Source: Sporosarcina aquimarina (GTDB lineage: Bacteria > Bacillota > Bacilli > Bacillales_A > Planococcaceae). Taken from it: a DNA stretch of 64,000 nucleotides. The stretch spans positions 1 to 64,000 of the forward strand of contig NZ_JACLBZ010000010.1 of the NCBI RefSeq assembly GCF_019748715.1, read 5' to 3'. Below are positions 27,220 to 35,761 of the stretch, piece after piece (the first letter of the stretch is position 1; each line of letters begins with the position of its first letter). A program made the translations under genes and the position numbers. The notes below the pieces were generated by a model. That model did no database searches and had not been told where the DNA came from. It saw only the letters and a list, made by a program, of their open reading frames with translations.

Positions 27220-27294
27220 ATAAATAGATTGACGTACTCAAAGAAAATGTGATCAGCATCGGCCACAGTCTAAAGAAGCCTTCAAAGAACACAA
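27220..27294 (+). repeat. Dispersed repeat, copy A
   Basis: This segment (containing atagattgacgta, gatcagcat, ggcc and tcaaaga) recurs in the same order at 39701-39777. By eye the two agree at about four positions in five. Neither copy has an open frame. It may be the remains of a mobile element. The rest of the gap 27063-27611 holds only a terminator. Confidence 0.45.
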
Positions 27295-27347
27295 GATTTG
27301 TTTCCCGCACCGGAACGTTTTTCATGGGAATTATAAAAGTAAACGAA

Positions 27348-27378
27348 AGCAGCCCGATACTTTTTCGGGCTGTTTCAT
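27348..27378. terminator. Stem-loop terminator
   Basis: CAGCCCGA (27350-27357) pairs perfectly with TCGGGCTG (27365-27372), followed by TTTC. No gene lies directly before it; it may end a small unannotated transcript from 27.1-27.3 kb. Confidence 0.55.
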
Positions 27379-27612
27379 TTCAGCCGTCAAAGCGTCCAAA
27401 TTTCTAACCGATCAAAGAATGCAAAACAAACAAATCTCTACTTATTTATCAACAAATATGTACAATAAAAAAGGCTCATTATCGCCAAATTGCTAGAGTA
27501 TTTATCGGTGTTAAATAGGTGGAAATAAGACCGTTTAGGCATACCAGACAATAAACCGCGAAAATACGATAGCAAAAGCTCTCGCATCACTTTTTATCTC
27601 CTGAAAATGAAG

Positions 27613-27899
27613 TATAATGTCGGATTTTATCGATATAGGACTTTGGATAGACTTTGTGGGGAAGTCTCCAACCTACCACCAGATTATGTTAATATAGAGA
27701 TAAGAGTGAGGGAAAACGCTGCTGAAAGAGAGCGGAGAAATTCACTGCTTTTTTATTTTGTCTTTGGTCAATCAACTGCATGTAAAAGTCTACCTAGCCT
27801 GCAATTGCTTTTCCCCAACTTATTTTGAAGCCCCCTCCTAAATACTTAAGCACCGCGACAAAGAATAATTACAATCGAATATGGAAAGGATTTGGTACA
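27613..27899 (+). promoter_or_regulatory. Promoter and structured leader of the NCS1 permease gene
   Basis: TATAAT at 27613-27618 is a perfect -10. Transcription would start near 27625, directly before a three-part hairpin at 27636-27675: TAGG/CCTA, TTGG/CCAA and AGACTT/AAGTCT with internal bulges. About 220 more leader bases follow before the gene, including a T6 run at ~27750. A long leader with an early bulged hairpin before a nucleobase permease suggests riboswitch or attenuator control. It matches no riboswitch class that I can name. Confidence 0.35.
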
Positions 27900-29378
27900 A
27901 TGCGATCTGATATTACTGCAGATCACAAGTTACAAGAAAGAGATCTTCAGAAGAAAGAACCACGTCAGGATAAAACTGTGCGTGAAAAAGACCTACAACA
28001 GGATACAAATCCACGTCAAGAAGAAACTACAGGTGATTACTCATTTGAACGGGTTCCACGCGAGGAACGGCAAATGGGCTGGTTAAGTATCACCAACATC
28101 ACATTCGGCATCGCAACTGCGATCTTCTATTTCCAGATGGGAAGCGTTATGGCACTACAGTTTGGAGCGGTGAATGCCCTTATCTCAGCAGGGTACGCAA
28201 TTGTAGTCGCAGGCATCCTAGGAAGCTTCATTGTTTATTTGTCTGCTAAATCCGGTATGAATGTTAACTTATTATCCCGCGGAGGATTTGGTTATGTTGG
28301 AGCCGGATTAACCTCACTTATTTACGCGTCTAATTTTATTATGTATTGTGCCTTTGAGGGTATGATTCTAGTTGCTGCTGTTCATGCTTATTTTCCTGCT
28401 ATTCCTGTTTGGCTGTTAATCATAGTCTTCGGATCGGTGATTATCCCATTGAACTGGTTCGGCATTAAGCAACTGGACAAACTACAAAAATGGTCCTTGC
28501 CGATCTTCTTTATCTTTTTAATTGCAGCGATCGTTATGACATTCACCCATTCGTCACCATTTGACGGGGCTTTATGGACATTCTTGCCTGAAGGCGTTAA
28601 AGTCGGCGGCACTGCACTATTGTTATGTATCGGAATGCAGCACGGTATTATGGGGCTAACTGCATTGATTGCATCGGACTATGCGCGCTTTTTAAAACCA
28701 AAAGATTTGAAAGTTGGTTCCATTGCAATCGGTTTCATTCCGCAGATTTTCTGCTATGGTGTAATGGGCGGTCTTGGCATTTGGTTCGGAGTTACATTTG
28801 GCGAATCAAATCCGGGCGTATACATCGTTATTCTATTAGGGCTTGGCGGTGTACTGTTTACACTGCTTACACAAGTTCGAATTAATGTTACCAATATTTA
28901 CAGCAGTTCGTTATCCTTATCGAACTTCTTTGAAAACACATTTGGTTTTACGCCGGGGCGTCGTTTCTGGGTAGTTGTTGGGGGGGTCACTGCGATGATT
29001 CTCATGTTGGGCGGGATCATTGACCATCTTGACACGGCAATGACATTCCAAGGCGTTGCGCTCATGAGCTGGGCGGCCGTACTAGTGACAGATGCGCTTG
29101 TGCTAAGAAAAGGGCTGAAAGTCGCTCCACGTTTTTATGAATCCAGACAAGAAAATCTTTTTAAGTGGAACCCAGTCGGCGTTGTATCGCTAGTTGTTCC
29201 GACGATTATTGGTACCATTGCAGCGCTCGGTTTTATGGGCACATTCCTTCAAAGTACTGCGGCATTTTTCGCAGCCCTTTTGGCAGCGGCTATGACGATT
29301 ATTCTTGGAATGACGACAAAAGGACGCTATTATGCGAAGAGAGAAGTAAACGATGTTCCGAAAGAGGATTGGATTTAA
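27900..29378 (+). CDS. NCS1-family nucleobase/cation permease
   Basis: A 492-residue membrane protein. The start at 27900 follows ggaaagg at about 8 bp; the longer frame to 27825 lacks a ribosome binding site. A hydrophilic, charged N-terminus (residues 1-70, rich in K, E, Q) precedes about 12 membrane segments. GFGYVGAGLTS and the NFIMYCAFEG helix fit the NCS1 symporter fold that carries cytosine, purines, allantoin or related compounds with H+ or Na+. No catabolic gene is adjacent, so the substrate cannot be assigned. A structured leader may control it. Confidence 0.85.
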   Translation: MRSDITADHKLQERDLQKKEPRQDKTVREKDLQQDTNPRQEETTGDYSFERVPREERQMGWLSITNITFGIATAIFYFQMGSVMALQFGAVNALISAGYAIVVAGILGSFIVYLSAKSGMNVNLLSRGGFGYVGAGLTSLIYASNFIMYCAFEGMILVAAVHAYFPAIPVWLLIIVFGSVIIPLNWFGIKQLDKLQKWSLPIFFIFLIAAIVMTFTHSSPFDGALWTFLPEGVKVGGTALLLCIGMQHGIMGLTALIASDYARFLKPKDLKVGSIAIGFIPQIFCYGVMGGLGIWFGVTFGESNPGVYIVILLGLGGVLFTLLTQVRINVTNIYSSSLSLSNFFENTFGFTPGRRFWVVVGGVTAMILMLGGIIDHLDTAMTFQGVALMSWAAVLVTDALVLRKGLKVAPRFYESRQENLFKWNPVGVVSLVVPTIIGTIAALGFMGTFLQSTAAFFAALLAAAMTIILGMTTKGRYYAKREVNDVPKEDWI

Positions 29379-29455
29379 TCTGCTGTATGTGTGAGTTCGT
29401 TAATGCTAGATCTTTTACAAAGAATAGCATCTTATCTCCGATGGTTGACAGCAAA

Positions 29456-29551
29456 CATAGTCAAAGATTAGTTAGGGGTAAGAAAACCACTCGTAAATTT
29501 TGACATCAAAGCATTGTTAAGAGAAGGTGGTTGGACTCACGCTAAGTCCAC
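29456..29551 (+). other. Decayed third attachment site
   Basis: This stretch aligns without gaps to 25567-25662: 63 of 95 positions counted agree, including catagtcaaa, aaccac, caaagca, gaga and ggtggtt-gactc-c-gc. It therefore carries a relic of the arm repeat and of the ssrA-end core at the same spacing as the right end of the intact island. It probably marks the far end of an older insertion. Confidence 0.55.
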
Positions 29552-29628
29552 AAAACATTTTCAGAGAACGTCATAAACTTTGTTATATCAAGGTATATGG
29601 CGTTTTTTTAATGGTGTGAAACTTCACC

Positions 29629-29720
29629 TGGATTTTATTAATTGTAGGATTTGCACTGTTAATAAAGGGAGCTGACTTATTTGTTGACGGTTCCTCCAAT
29701 GTCGCGAGACTCGATGTTCC
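29629..29720 (+). pseudogene. Fragment of a Ca2+/Na+ exchanger gene
   Basis: WILLIVGFALLIKGADLFVD followed by GSSNVAR matches the first membrane helix and alpha-1 region of CaCA exchangers (YrbG type). No start precedes it, and the expected GLTIVAFGTS is not found. Only this N-terminal piece remains, next to the decayed attachment site. Confidence 0.55.
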
Positions 29721-29848
29721 GGGCTTTTATAATGCCTGGCCTACTCATGGCTTGAACTTTAATATCTGCACAGGCTTGAAGTCGTCCTCCATGGTGAGTA
29801 CGGCTTCTTTTTCTTAAGAAAAGTGTGAACGTTGTGGAAGGGAGTTTA

Positions 29849-29965
29849 ATGAATAAAATAGATAGACTCATATCGATGAAAGATAACGTCGACCGGTTGC
29901 GTCCTTTTTCCGAAGCCACATTGCGAGGGCCCGAAGTATTTCCTCATATTTTGAAACTTTTTTAG
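29849..29965 (+). pseudogene. N-terminal fragment of a Fic-family gene
   Basis: A 38-codon frame behind aagggag. MNKIDRLISMKDNVDRLRPF then SEATLR resembles the N-terminus of Fic proteins, which usually continues to an (S/T)NAIEGN motif. Here it turns into unrelated GPEVFPHILKLF and stops. It is probably a truncated gene; a genuine small peptide is possible. Confidence 0.35.
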
Positions 29966-30022
29966 TAAATTCCCGTCTGTAGGCTGCTTAGAGAATTGGA
30001 TAGTTTAGAAAGGATGAACGAA

Positions 30023-31186
30023 ATGAAGAAGTTGTTTGCAGTAATTGGTGCATTCTTACTGGCGTGCAGTTTGCCATTGTCAGGGGCTGCTGCCGGTAAG
30101 CAAGTGTTTTCTGATGTGCCGCCGTCGAAGCATTTTGCGGAGGCGGTGAATGAGCTGGCGGCGCGTAATATCATAGGGGGTTATCCGGACGGTACGTTCA
30201 AACCGGGGAATTCGATTACGCGGGGACAAGCTGCGGCGATTATTGCGAAGATGATAGGTCTGGACACATCGAATGTAAAAGGTCAGAAATTCAAAGATGT
30301 ACCAGCATCGCATGGTTTTTATAAAGCAATTGTGAAAATGGCGGAGGAAGGAATTATCGGCGGTTATCCGGACGGCAGTTTTAAACCGAATGAGCCGATT
30401 AAGCGTAAAAATATGGCAGCCATTCTTGTAAAAGCATTTGATTTGCCTCGTAGTGCGGATGTGAAAAATCCGTTCAAAGGAGAAGTCGGCATTACGAATG
30501 ACGTCCTTGTTATTTACAAGCTCGGTATTACTTCGGGTACGTCCCCTACAACATTCAGCCCAAACGCATCGATTACGAGAGGGCAGGCTGCGAAAATGCT
30601 TGCGGCGACGGAGCAGGTAATGATGAAGAGTGCCGTGACGGTAAAAGCGGGCGATTTAGGATGGGATACAATTGAATCGGTTATCGCGGGTGAAATAAAT
30701 CCAGGTGTATTCCGAGCAGTAGAAGTCAAAGGGAAAAAAGACGGCACGCAAGATGAAGTTCAACTATTTCCAATTAAAGAGGGAAAAAGTGGAATTGCCA
30801 TTGCGGGAAGGAAAGCGGATAATGAATGGGAGATTCAAAAATATTATGTCCATGTGAAAAAAGAGGGCAGCGAACTACGTTTGACGTTAGAAAAGACGGA
30901 TGAATCACTGCCGACAATGGCGTCGCTCAATACGAAATATAAAACGGTACAAAATATAGCTCTCGCCAAGGTAGACGGAGAGAATATCTCGGACAACGTA
31001 AAGATAGAAAAAACAGAATATAATTTTACGTATATTATGATCGAAAAGCCGGGTGAGTATATCGCGACGATCCGCTTTGCGAATGGTGAAGAAGTGCGGT
31101 ACAGTTTATCAGCGTTTGAAATGGATGACAGCTTTTTCTATGGTACATCGGCGATCGAACTAGGACCGGCTGATTTTTTTGAATAA
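30023..31186 (+). CDS. Secreted SLH-domain protein
   Basis: A 387-residue protein. The start at 30023 lies 9 bp after aaagg; ATG 30014 overlaps it. MKKLFAVIGAFLLACSLPLS and GAAAG form a signal peptide. Three SLH domains follow: FSDVPPSKHF..ARNIIGGYPDGTFKPG, FKDVPASHGF..GIIGGYPDGSFKPN and a third with LGITSGTSPTTFSPN. They would bind secondary cell-wall polymer. The C-terminal ~180 residues form an unassigned, probably beta-rich domain. A fragment like its third SLH unit is found at 54955-55086. Confidence 0.88.
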   Translation: MKKLFAVIGAFLLACSLPLSGAAAGKQVFSDVPPSKHFAEAVNELAARNIIGGYPDGTFKPGNSITRGQAAAIIAKMIGLDTSNVKGQKFKDVPASHGFYKAIVKMAEEGIIGGYPDGSFKPNEPIKRKNMAAILVKAFDLPRSADVKNPFKGEVGITNDVLVIYKLGITSGTSPTTFSPNASITRGQAAKMLAATEQVMMKSAVTVKAGDLGWDTIESVIAGEINPGVFRAVEVKGKKDGTQDEVQLFPIKEGKSGIAIAGRKADNEWEIQKYYVHVKKEGSELRLTLEKTDESLPTMASLNTKYKTVQNIALAKVDGENISDNVKIEKTEYNFTYIMIEKPGEYIATIRFANGEEVRYSLSAFEMDDSFFYGTSAIELGPADFFE

Positions 31187-31508
31187 GTATAATGGGTGCT
31201 GGGTCTACAAGCAAACTTAATTACGGAGAAACGATGTCTGACAGTACGAAAATGTTCAAATTAGGATAGTATAAGCGAGAGGGATTAGGTTGAAATACAC
31301 CTAGTTCCTTTTTTGTTTGAATGAGATATTTTACGCTTACGCTGAATCAATCTAAATATGAAAAACTGGAGAGATGGGGGATGCCTATCTCTTTTAATTA
31401 TTGGTTCGATTAAATGAGCTTGTTGTATTAGGATTCAATCGCATTTTTAACGTCATTTTTGTTAACTTAGAGCCTGGATGCTACAAGGGCAGCTTAAGTT
31501 GCGATAAG
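31187..31508. other. Gene-free stretch with two stem-loops
   Basis: Two weak terminator-like hairpins are seen: gggattaggt...acctagttcc followed by T6 (31280-31315), which probably ends the SLH gene, and agagat...atctct followed by T4 (about 31370-31396). Nothing else is supported. Confidence 0.4.
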
Positions 31509-31685
31509 TTATTTCTGCTTATTCGAATGTCTAGGATGAGGGACATCCTCTGTCCCGCATAAATTTTCATCTTTAAAGATGTCTGTTTTACTTGTCAAAG
31601 CTCCCAATGTTTCGCTGAAATTATCAATCATATAGTTGAATGCGTCCATGTCCAACCTTTTGTCCTTACTCTTATCAGTGGTCAT
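31509..31685 (-). CDS. Small hypothetical protein
   Basis: A 58-residue protein, MTTDKSKDKRLDMDAFNYMI onward. The start at 31685 follows agaaaggg. It is acidic, soluble, ends in PHPRHSNKQK and has one cysteine. No family is recognised. It lies downstream of a DnaA-N-like fragment on the same strand. Confidence 0.4.
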   Translation of the reverse strand: MTTDKSKDKRLDMDAFNYMIDNFSETLGALTSKTDIFKDENLCGTEDVPHPRHSNKQK

Positions 31686-31752
31686 TCTATCCCTTTCTGT
31701 TTCGGAACCGTTCCTATAAAAAAGCAGGAGTGATATGATGACCCTGCTCATT

Positions 31753-31917
31753 TTAGTTTTTTATATAATCGCTCGCGGTTATAACTTCGACTGTTCCAAT
31801 AGCGCTGTTAAAGGATAGAGATTCTGCGGATATTTCCTTAATAAGATCTGCGTAGTGAGTGGCTATCCAGTCGCTTGCGAAAGAGTTAGGAGCTATAATC
31901 TTTATGTTCAAATCATC
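31753..31917 (-). pseudogene. DnaA N-terminal-domain-like fragment
   Basis: The minus-strand frame reads LNIKIIAPNSFASDWIATHY then ADLIKEISAESLSF. It resembles the second half of the DnaA N-terminal domain (APNxFxxDWxxxxYxxLI). A stop lies shortly upstream and no start codon is visible. Such domains end phage and plasmid HTH replication proteins, so this is probably a remnant of one. Confidence 0.45.
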
Positions 31918-32242
31918 TTGTTTTTATAAAAACTGCACTCATTCTTAGCTGTTTTTTTCGTATCCGTTATCATGAGTTCCTCATTTCATTTTAACATCAT
32001 TTGTCGATGAGTTAGTATATATATTATGTAATTAGAATTGAACATAAATGGCAGAAAATAGTGTCACAAAGACGACGGTTTTTGGTACTGTAAGAATGGA
32101 AATAAGCCCTGAAGAGAGAAAAAATGGCCCTCACACAAGCGAGGGAACTATTAAATGGATTGAGGTGCTTTGTTTTTGTGTTCCAAAAATATGAGCTCTA
32201 TCGGTTAAGTAAAGAATCACTTATTAGAATGGAGGATTCACA
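31918..32242. other. Gene-free stretch before the DUF1963 gene
   Basis: A 48-codon frame (32048-32194, MAENSVTKTTVFGTVRMEIS) has no ribosome binding site and is not called. A CCCTC/GAGGG hairpin lies near 32128-32145. The ribosome binding site ggagg for the next gene is at 32231. Confidence 0.35.
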
Positions 32243-32983
32243 TTGATAAAATACGAAATTCCAAAACTTTTGAAAGAACATGAAAACCTAATTAAAGGCA
32301 CTTTTAGGTATAGTAACGAGATAATTTTTAAACGTGAAGAAACAAAACCTTGGGATAGCAAATTAGGTGGGTGTCCCTATTTGGAAAACAGTGAAGATTA
32401 TCCAACCGATCAAGTTGGAAAGCCTATGTTGTTTTTAGCACAAATCAATCTGGCGGATATTGGAGATCTGGATGAATTACCGAAAAAGGGATTACTGCAA
32501 TTTTTTGTTGCAAATGATGATATGTTTGGTTTGGAAGAACCGATTCTAGTAAAATACATTGAAGATTTTGAAGAAAATGAAGGACAGTTAGTAAAGAAAC
32601 ATCCTTATGAAGATGAAGAATATAACCAAAGTCTTCCTTTTTCACACAGCGGCAAAATGTATTTTACATCAAGGGAGATGCCTATGTCTTCCTCATTAGA
32701 TCTATTTCGAGAAATTTTTATGAAGAAGCTATCAGAAGAAGAATATGAGAAACTGAGTGATGATTGCTATAGTAGCGATAGCAGAGTTGGCGGTTATCCC
32801 TACTTTGTTCAGAATGACTATATCGGTTTTGACGATGACGATTTTCTTTTATTGCAACTGGATATCGATGAGGAATGCGGCATTATGTTTGGGGATTCTG
32901 GGAACTGTGTTTTCTCTATTCCAAAGGACGCTTTGAAAAATAGGGATTTTTCAAAAGTAGTGTATGATTGGCAGTGTTGCTAG
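32243..32983 (+). CDS. DUF1963 (YwqG-like) protein
   Basis: A 246-residue protein with a TTG start 7 bases after ggagg. LGGCPYLENSEDYPTD, PMLFLAQINL and GLLQFFV near the N-terminus, then VGGYPYFVQ and the closing FGDSGNCVFSIPKDAL, are the DUF1963 pattern. In B. subtilis ywqG lies in a locus with a polymorphic toxin; the biochemical role is unknown. It is the first of several immunity-type genes here. It may protect against a toxin of another strain. Confidence 0.85.
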   Translation: MIKYEIPKLLKEHENLIKGTFRYSNEIIFKREETKPWDSKLGGCPYLENSEDYPTDQVGKPMLFLAQINLADIGDLDELPKKGLLQFFVANDDMFGLEEPILVKYIEDFEENEGQLVKKHPYEDEEYNQSLPFSHSGKMYFTSREMPMSSSLDLFREIFMKKLSEEEYEKLSDDCYSSDSRVGGYPYFVQNDYIGFDDDDFLLLQLDIDEECGIMFGDSGNCVFSIPKDALKNRDFSKVVYDWQCC

Positions 32984-33110
32984 TGAGATTCCAGTACGAT
33001 GATCCGTTCTGGAGCTTATAGAAAAGTCCTAAGAAATGTATGAGTATTTTATAAACGAATTTTTCACAACTATGACGTCAACATATCACTTATCGAATTG
33101 AGGTTTCCCT

Positions 33111-33530
33111 ATGATACCAAATCAAAATAAAATGAGAGTAATGGAGACCATTGCTGAAAGAAATTTAATTTCTCTCATGAATGATACAAAGTGGCGAAAA
33201 CTCCAAGATGCAGTTATCAATACGTTGCGATTTCCGACACCATACCAAGGCAAGTATTTGTTAGATGATCTAGTATATCCTGAAGAATTTGAAAAGGATG
33301 TTTGGTATTGGGGAGATTGGATAGAGGGTATTGTACCATTTTACAATGTGGAGTGGATTCGAGTCCGGCCAAGATATTTGAAACATCGTGGTCGTCTAGT
33401 TTCACCAGAAATCATTGATATTACAGATGACTATGTAAATATTTTAAAAGAATTATCAATTCCCTATCGACTGGATCATGATACATATTATATTTACGGT
33501 TACATATCAGATACAAGCATACTAACATGA
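33111..33530 (+). CDS. DUF6678-like protein
   Basis: A 139-residue protein. SLMNDTKWRKLQDAVINTL in the N-terminal part and FYNVEWIRVRPRY in the middle fit DUF6678-type proteins, which occur among contact-dependent-toxin immunity genes. An in-frame ATG lies further in (MRVMETIAERN); aggtttccct before 33111 is a weak ribosome binding site. Domain naming is from pattern memory. Confidence 0.55.
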   Translation: MIPNQNKMRVMETIAERNLISLMNDTKWRKLQDAVINTLRFPTPYQGKYLLDDLVYPEEFEKDVWYWGDWIEGIVPFYNVEWIRVRPRYLKHRGRLVSPEIIDITDDYVNILKELSIPYRLDHDTYYIYGYISDTSILT

Positions 33531-33659
33531 TGGAGCCTCTCGGAATGGTTAAGGCAAAAAGTGAAACGGAATCAGTGCTGTAGTCCAATATGGAACCTGA
33601 TTAATTTGGATGACTATCTATAATGGTTTATTCTGACGAGCGATAGAGGAGAGGTACAT

Positions 33660-34334
33660 ATGGATAAACAGTCTTATGCAAGGTATTTGCTTCAATTGAT
33701 GGATGAAGAGGTGGATTCCGATGAATCAGATATTGAGGAAGCCCGTTTCTATGGGTATTTCCAAATGTATATGCCGGATGGAAAAGGCATAGAGGCTACT
33801 TTTGAACCTCTTGAAGATGGGCATGCGTATTTGCAGAAGGTATTACAGATCTATGAAATGCTAGATCCGAATGTTTTTAGTGGGCCTGCAGTGCCGGGAT
33901 ATTTCACTAGTAAAGCTGGTAATGTACCCAATGAGGTGTTAGTAGATTATGGCAGGCAGTTTATTCAAGGTTTAAAGGATTTATTGTTGGAATGTTCCGG
34001 GAAAATGGATGTGGAAGGTTCAGTGGATTACCTGCTTGGAATCGAAGAGGTTAGAATTGTACCTCCTGGATCGATAGATGGAATTCGTCAGCAATACGAT
34101 CCTGAAATATATGAGACGATTTTTGATATCATCAGCGAACAGACGGAGTATGATGAACCGATTGAAGTTTTGGACGAGGCGTATTACTCGATTGCCTGTG
34201 ATTACTGGATTTCCTATTATCTTCAGTGGCACCGTTATAGATTGAATGGTGATCCATTCGCAGCATATTTTGAGCTGTACAGACGTGGGTACTCAGCGGT
34301 CTTCTCAGAAAATAAACTGTATATTGGTTCATAA
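33660..34334 (+). CDS. Unknown acidic protein in the immunity cluster
   Basis: A 224-residue soluble, strongly acidic protein without signal or membrane segments. The ribosome binding site gagaggt is good. No domain is recognised. It lies 18 bp before the next gene, so the two are probably co-transcribed. Acidity and context fit an immunity-type protein, but this is inference. Confidence 0.6.
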   Translation: MDKQSYARYLLQLMDEEVDSDESDIEEARFYGYFQMYMPDGKGIEATFEPLEDGHAYLQKVLQIYEMLDPNVFSGPAVPGYFTSKAGNVPNEVLVDYGRQFIQGLKDLLLECSGKMDVEGSVDYLLGIEEVRIVPPGSIDGIRQQYDPEIYETIFDIISEQTEYDEPIEVLDEAYYSIACDYWISYYLQWHRYRLNGDPFAAYFELYRRGYSAVFSENKLYIGS

Positions 34335-34352
34335 TTACGGAGGTTAATTGAA

Positions 34353-35642
34353 ATGACGGAACGAATACCATGCAAGACGGAAGGTTGTAGCGCAACAATT
34401 CTGCCGAGCACCTCAGACAAAACAGGCGGTATCTGCATGCCTTGCCGACAAGAGCAAGAACGAAAAAAACAGCAAGCTTATATTGAACAGCACCGCAAAA
34501 CGGTAAATCTTTATGATGGATTAACAGATCAAGTAGACATTCTCAAAGTGATGCATGCACCGAGAAAGTATGATCCGCTTATCCAATACGTTCCTTTTCC
34601 GTTAAGCATGGAGCAACTATACATATCTTTGTCAAACCAAGAAGCGGAACGGATGCTAAAATACACAATGGAGATATTAGCTGTTAACAATGAAAGTGAA
34701 GCGGAAGAAATTCTGTTATCTTTGGTGTGCTACCGGGATGATACTATATCAGATGCTTTGCCGGAGCTTATACAGCGCGGCTTGTTTCATAATCCGATTC
34801 TTTTTAAAGATGCACCGCAAGACATTCGAGATCAGCTTCTGGAGCGGGTGATATGGGATGAGGACAATCGGAATCATCTCCTTCTTGTACTCGGTTGGAT
34901 CGGTGATGTTAAGGTAATAGACCAGTTTCGAGAATGGCAAATGCGGCAACCAACATGGACGGAGCAGTTGTATGTAACGCCTGAAACTTATGTTCTTGAC
35001 GGGGGTTGGGAGCTTACTCCGAATGGGGAAAGGCGCGACTTAGTGAATCCATTATGTTATGCGATCAGGCAATCAGATCAACAGTATGCTGGTGTAACTG
35101 CAGAAACTCATGCCCGTTTTCTTGAAACGAGCCATTTAACATGCCCATGGTGCAATAGGAAGTTAAAGAGATTGATGGTCGCAGCTAACTCTCATCCGGC
35201 CTTGCAATATCTCGATCCACAGATGGAGAACTTACAGGTGATAACTTGTGACTTATGTGGGGGGTTTAGCACGATATACATGGAGCTGGATAATGATGGC
35301 GTGCCTATCTGGAGCCGCTATAATCAGGAACCTGATTACCTCCCGGATATAGATGACGTAAATAGCAGTAATGAACACCCGCCGAGTTTAGTCCTTTCAC
35401 ATGAGCCGCAATCACCGTATTATTCTGCAGTTTGGGCCATGTCACAATTGAATTCTCAGATTGGCGGTCATCCAAGCTGGGTTCAGGATCCCGAGTATCC
35501 GGTTTGTCCTTGTTGTGAACGAAGAATGCGGTTTATAGGGCAGATAGATTATGCTGATTTCGACGAATATGCTGAAGGCATATATTATATGTTTATTTGT
35601 CCAAAAGATAGGATTACAGCAACGGTATATCAGCAAAGCTGA
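34353..35642 (+). CDS. Zinc-ribbon-containing unknown protein
   Basis: A 429-residue protein with four metal-binding pairs: CKTEGC..CMPC at the N-terminus, CPWC near 265, CDLC near 300 and CPCC near 390. The region 70-200 is helical and HEAT-like (LISRGLF-type units such as ALPELIQRGLFHN). The rest is unassigned. It follows the acidic gene by 18 bp with ribosome binding site cggagg. It looks like a structural or binding protein and no enzyme motif is visible. Confidence 0.6.
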   Translation: MTERIPCKTEGCSATILPSTSDKTGGICMPCRQEQERKKQQAYIEQHRKTVNLYDGLTDQVDILKVMHAPRKYDPLIQYVPFPLSMEQLYISLSNQEAERMLKYTMEILAVNNESEAEEILLSLVCYRDDTISDALPELIQRGLFHNPILFKDAPQDIRDQLLERVIWDEDNRNHLLLVLGWIGDVKVIDQFREWQMRQPTWTEQLYVTPETYVLDGGWELTPNGERRDLVNPLCYAIRQSDQQYAGVTAETHARFLETSHLTCPWCNRKLKRLMVAANSHPALQYLDPQMENLQVITCDLCGGFSTIYMELDNDGVPIWSRYNQEPDYLPDIDDVNSSNEHPPSLVLSHEPQSPYYSAVWAMSQLNSQIGGHPSWVQDPEYPVCPCCERRMRFIGQIDYADFDEYAEGIYYMFICPKDRITATVYQQS

Positions 35643-35761
35643 ATACCGTACTGGAGATGATTGGGGGGATATAGGTAAAACGGGTGATCCACTGAATACA
35701 GAAGAAGGGCACGCTTTAAAAGCGTGCCCTTTCCATTAGTAGGCATGAACATGATCTGCAA

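Noticed and set aside
27607..27828. Plus-strand 73-codon frame before the permease
   Set aside because: It starts upstream of the -10 region and lies on the predicted leader RNA; no ribosome binding site.
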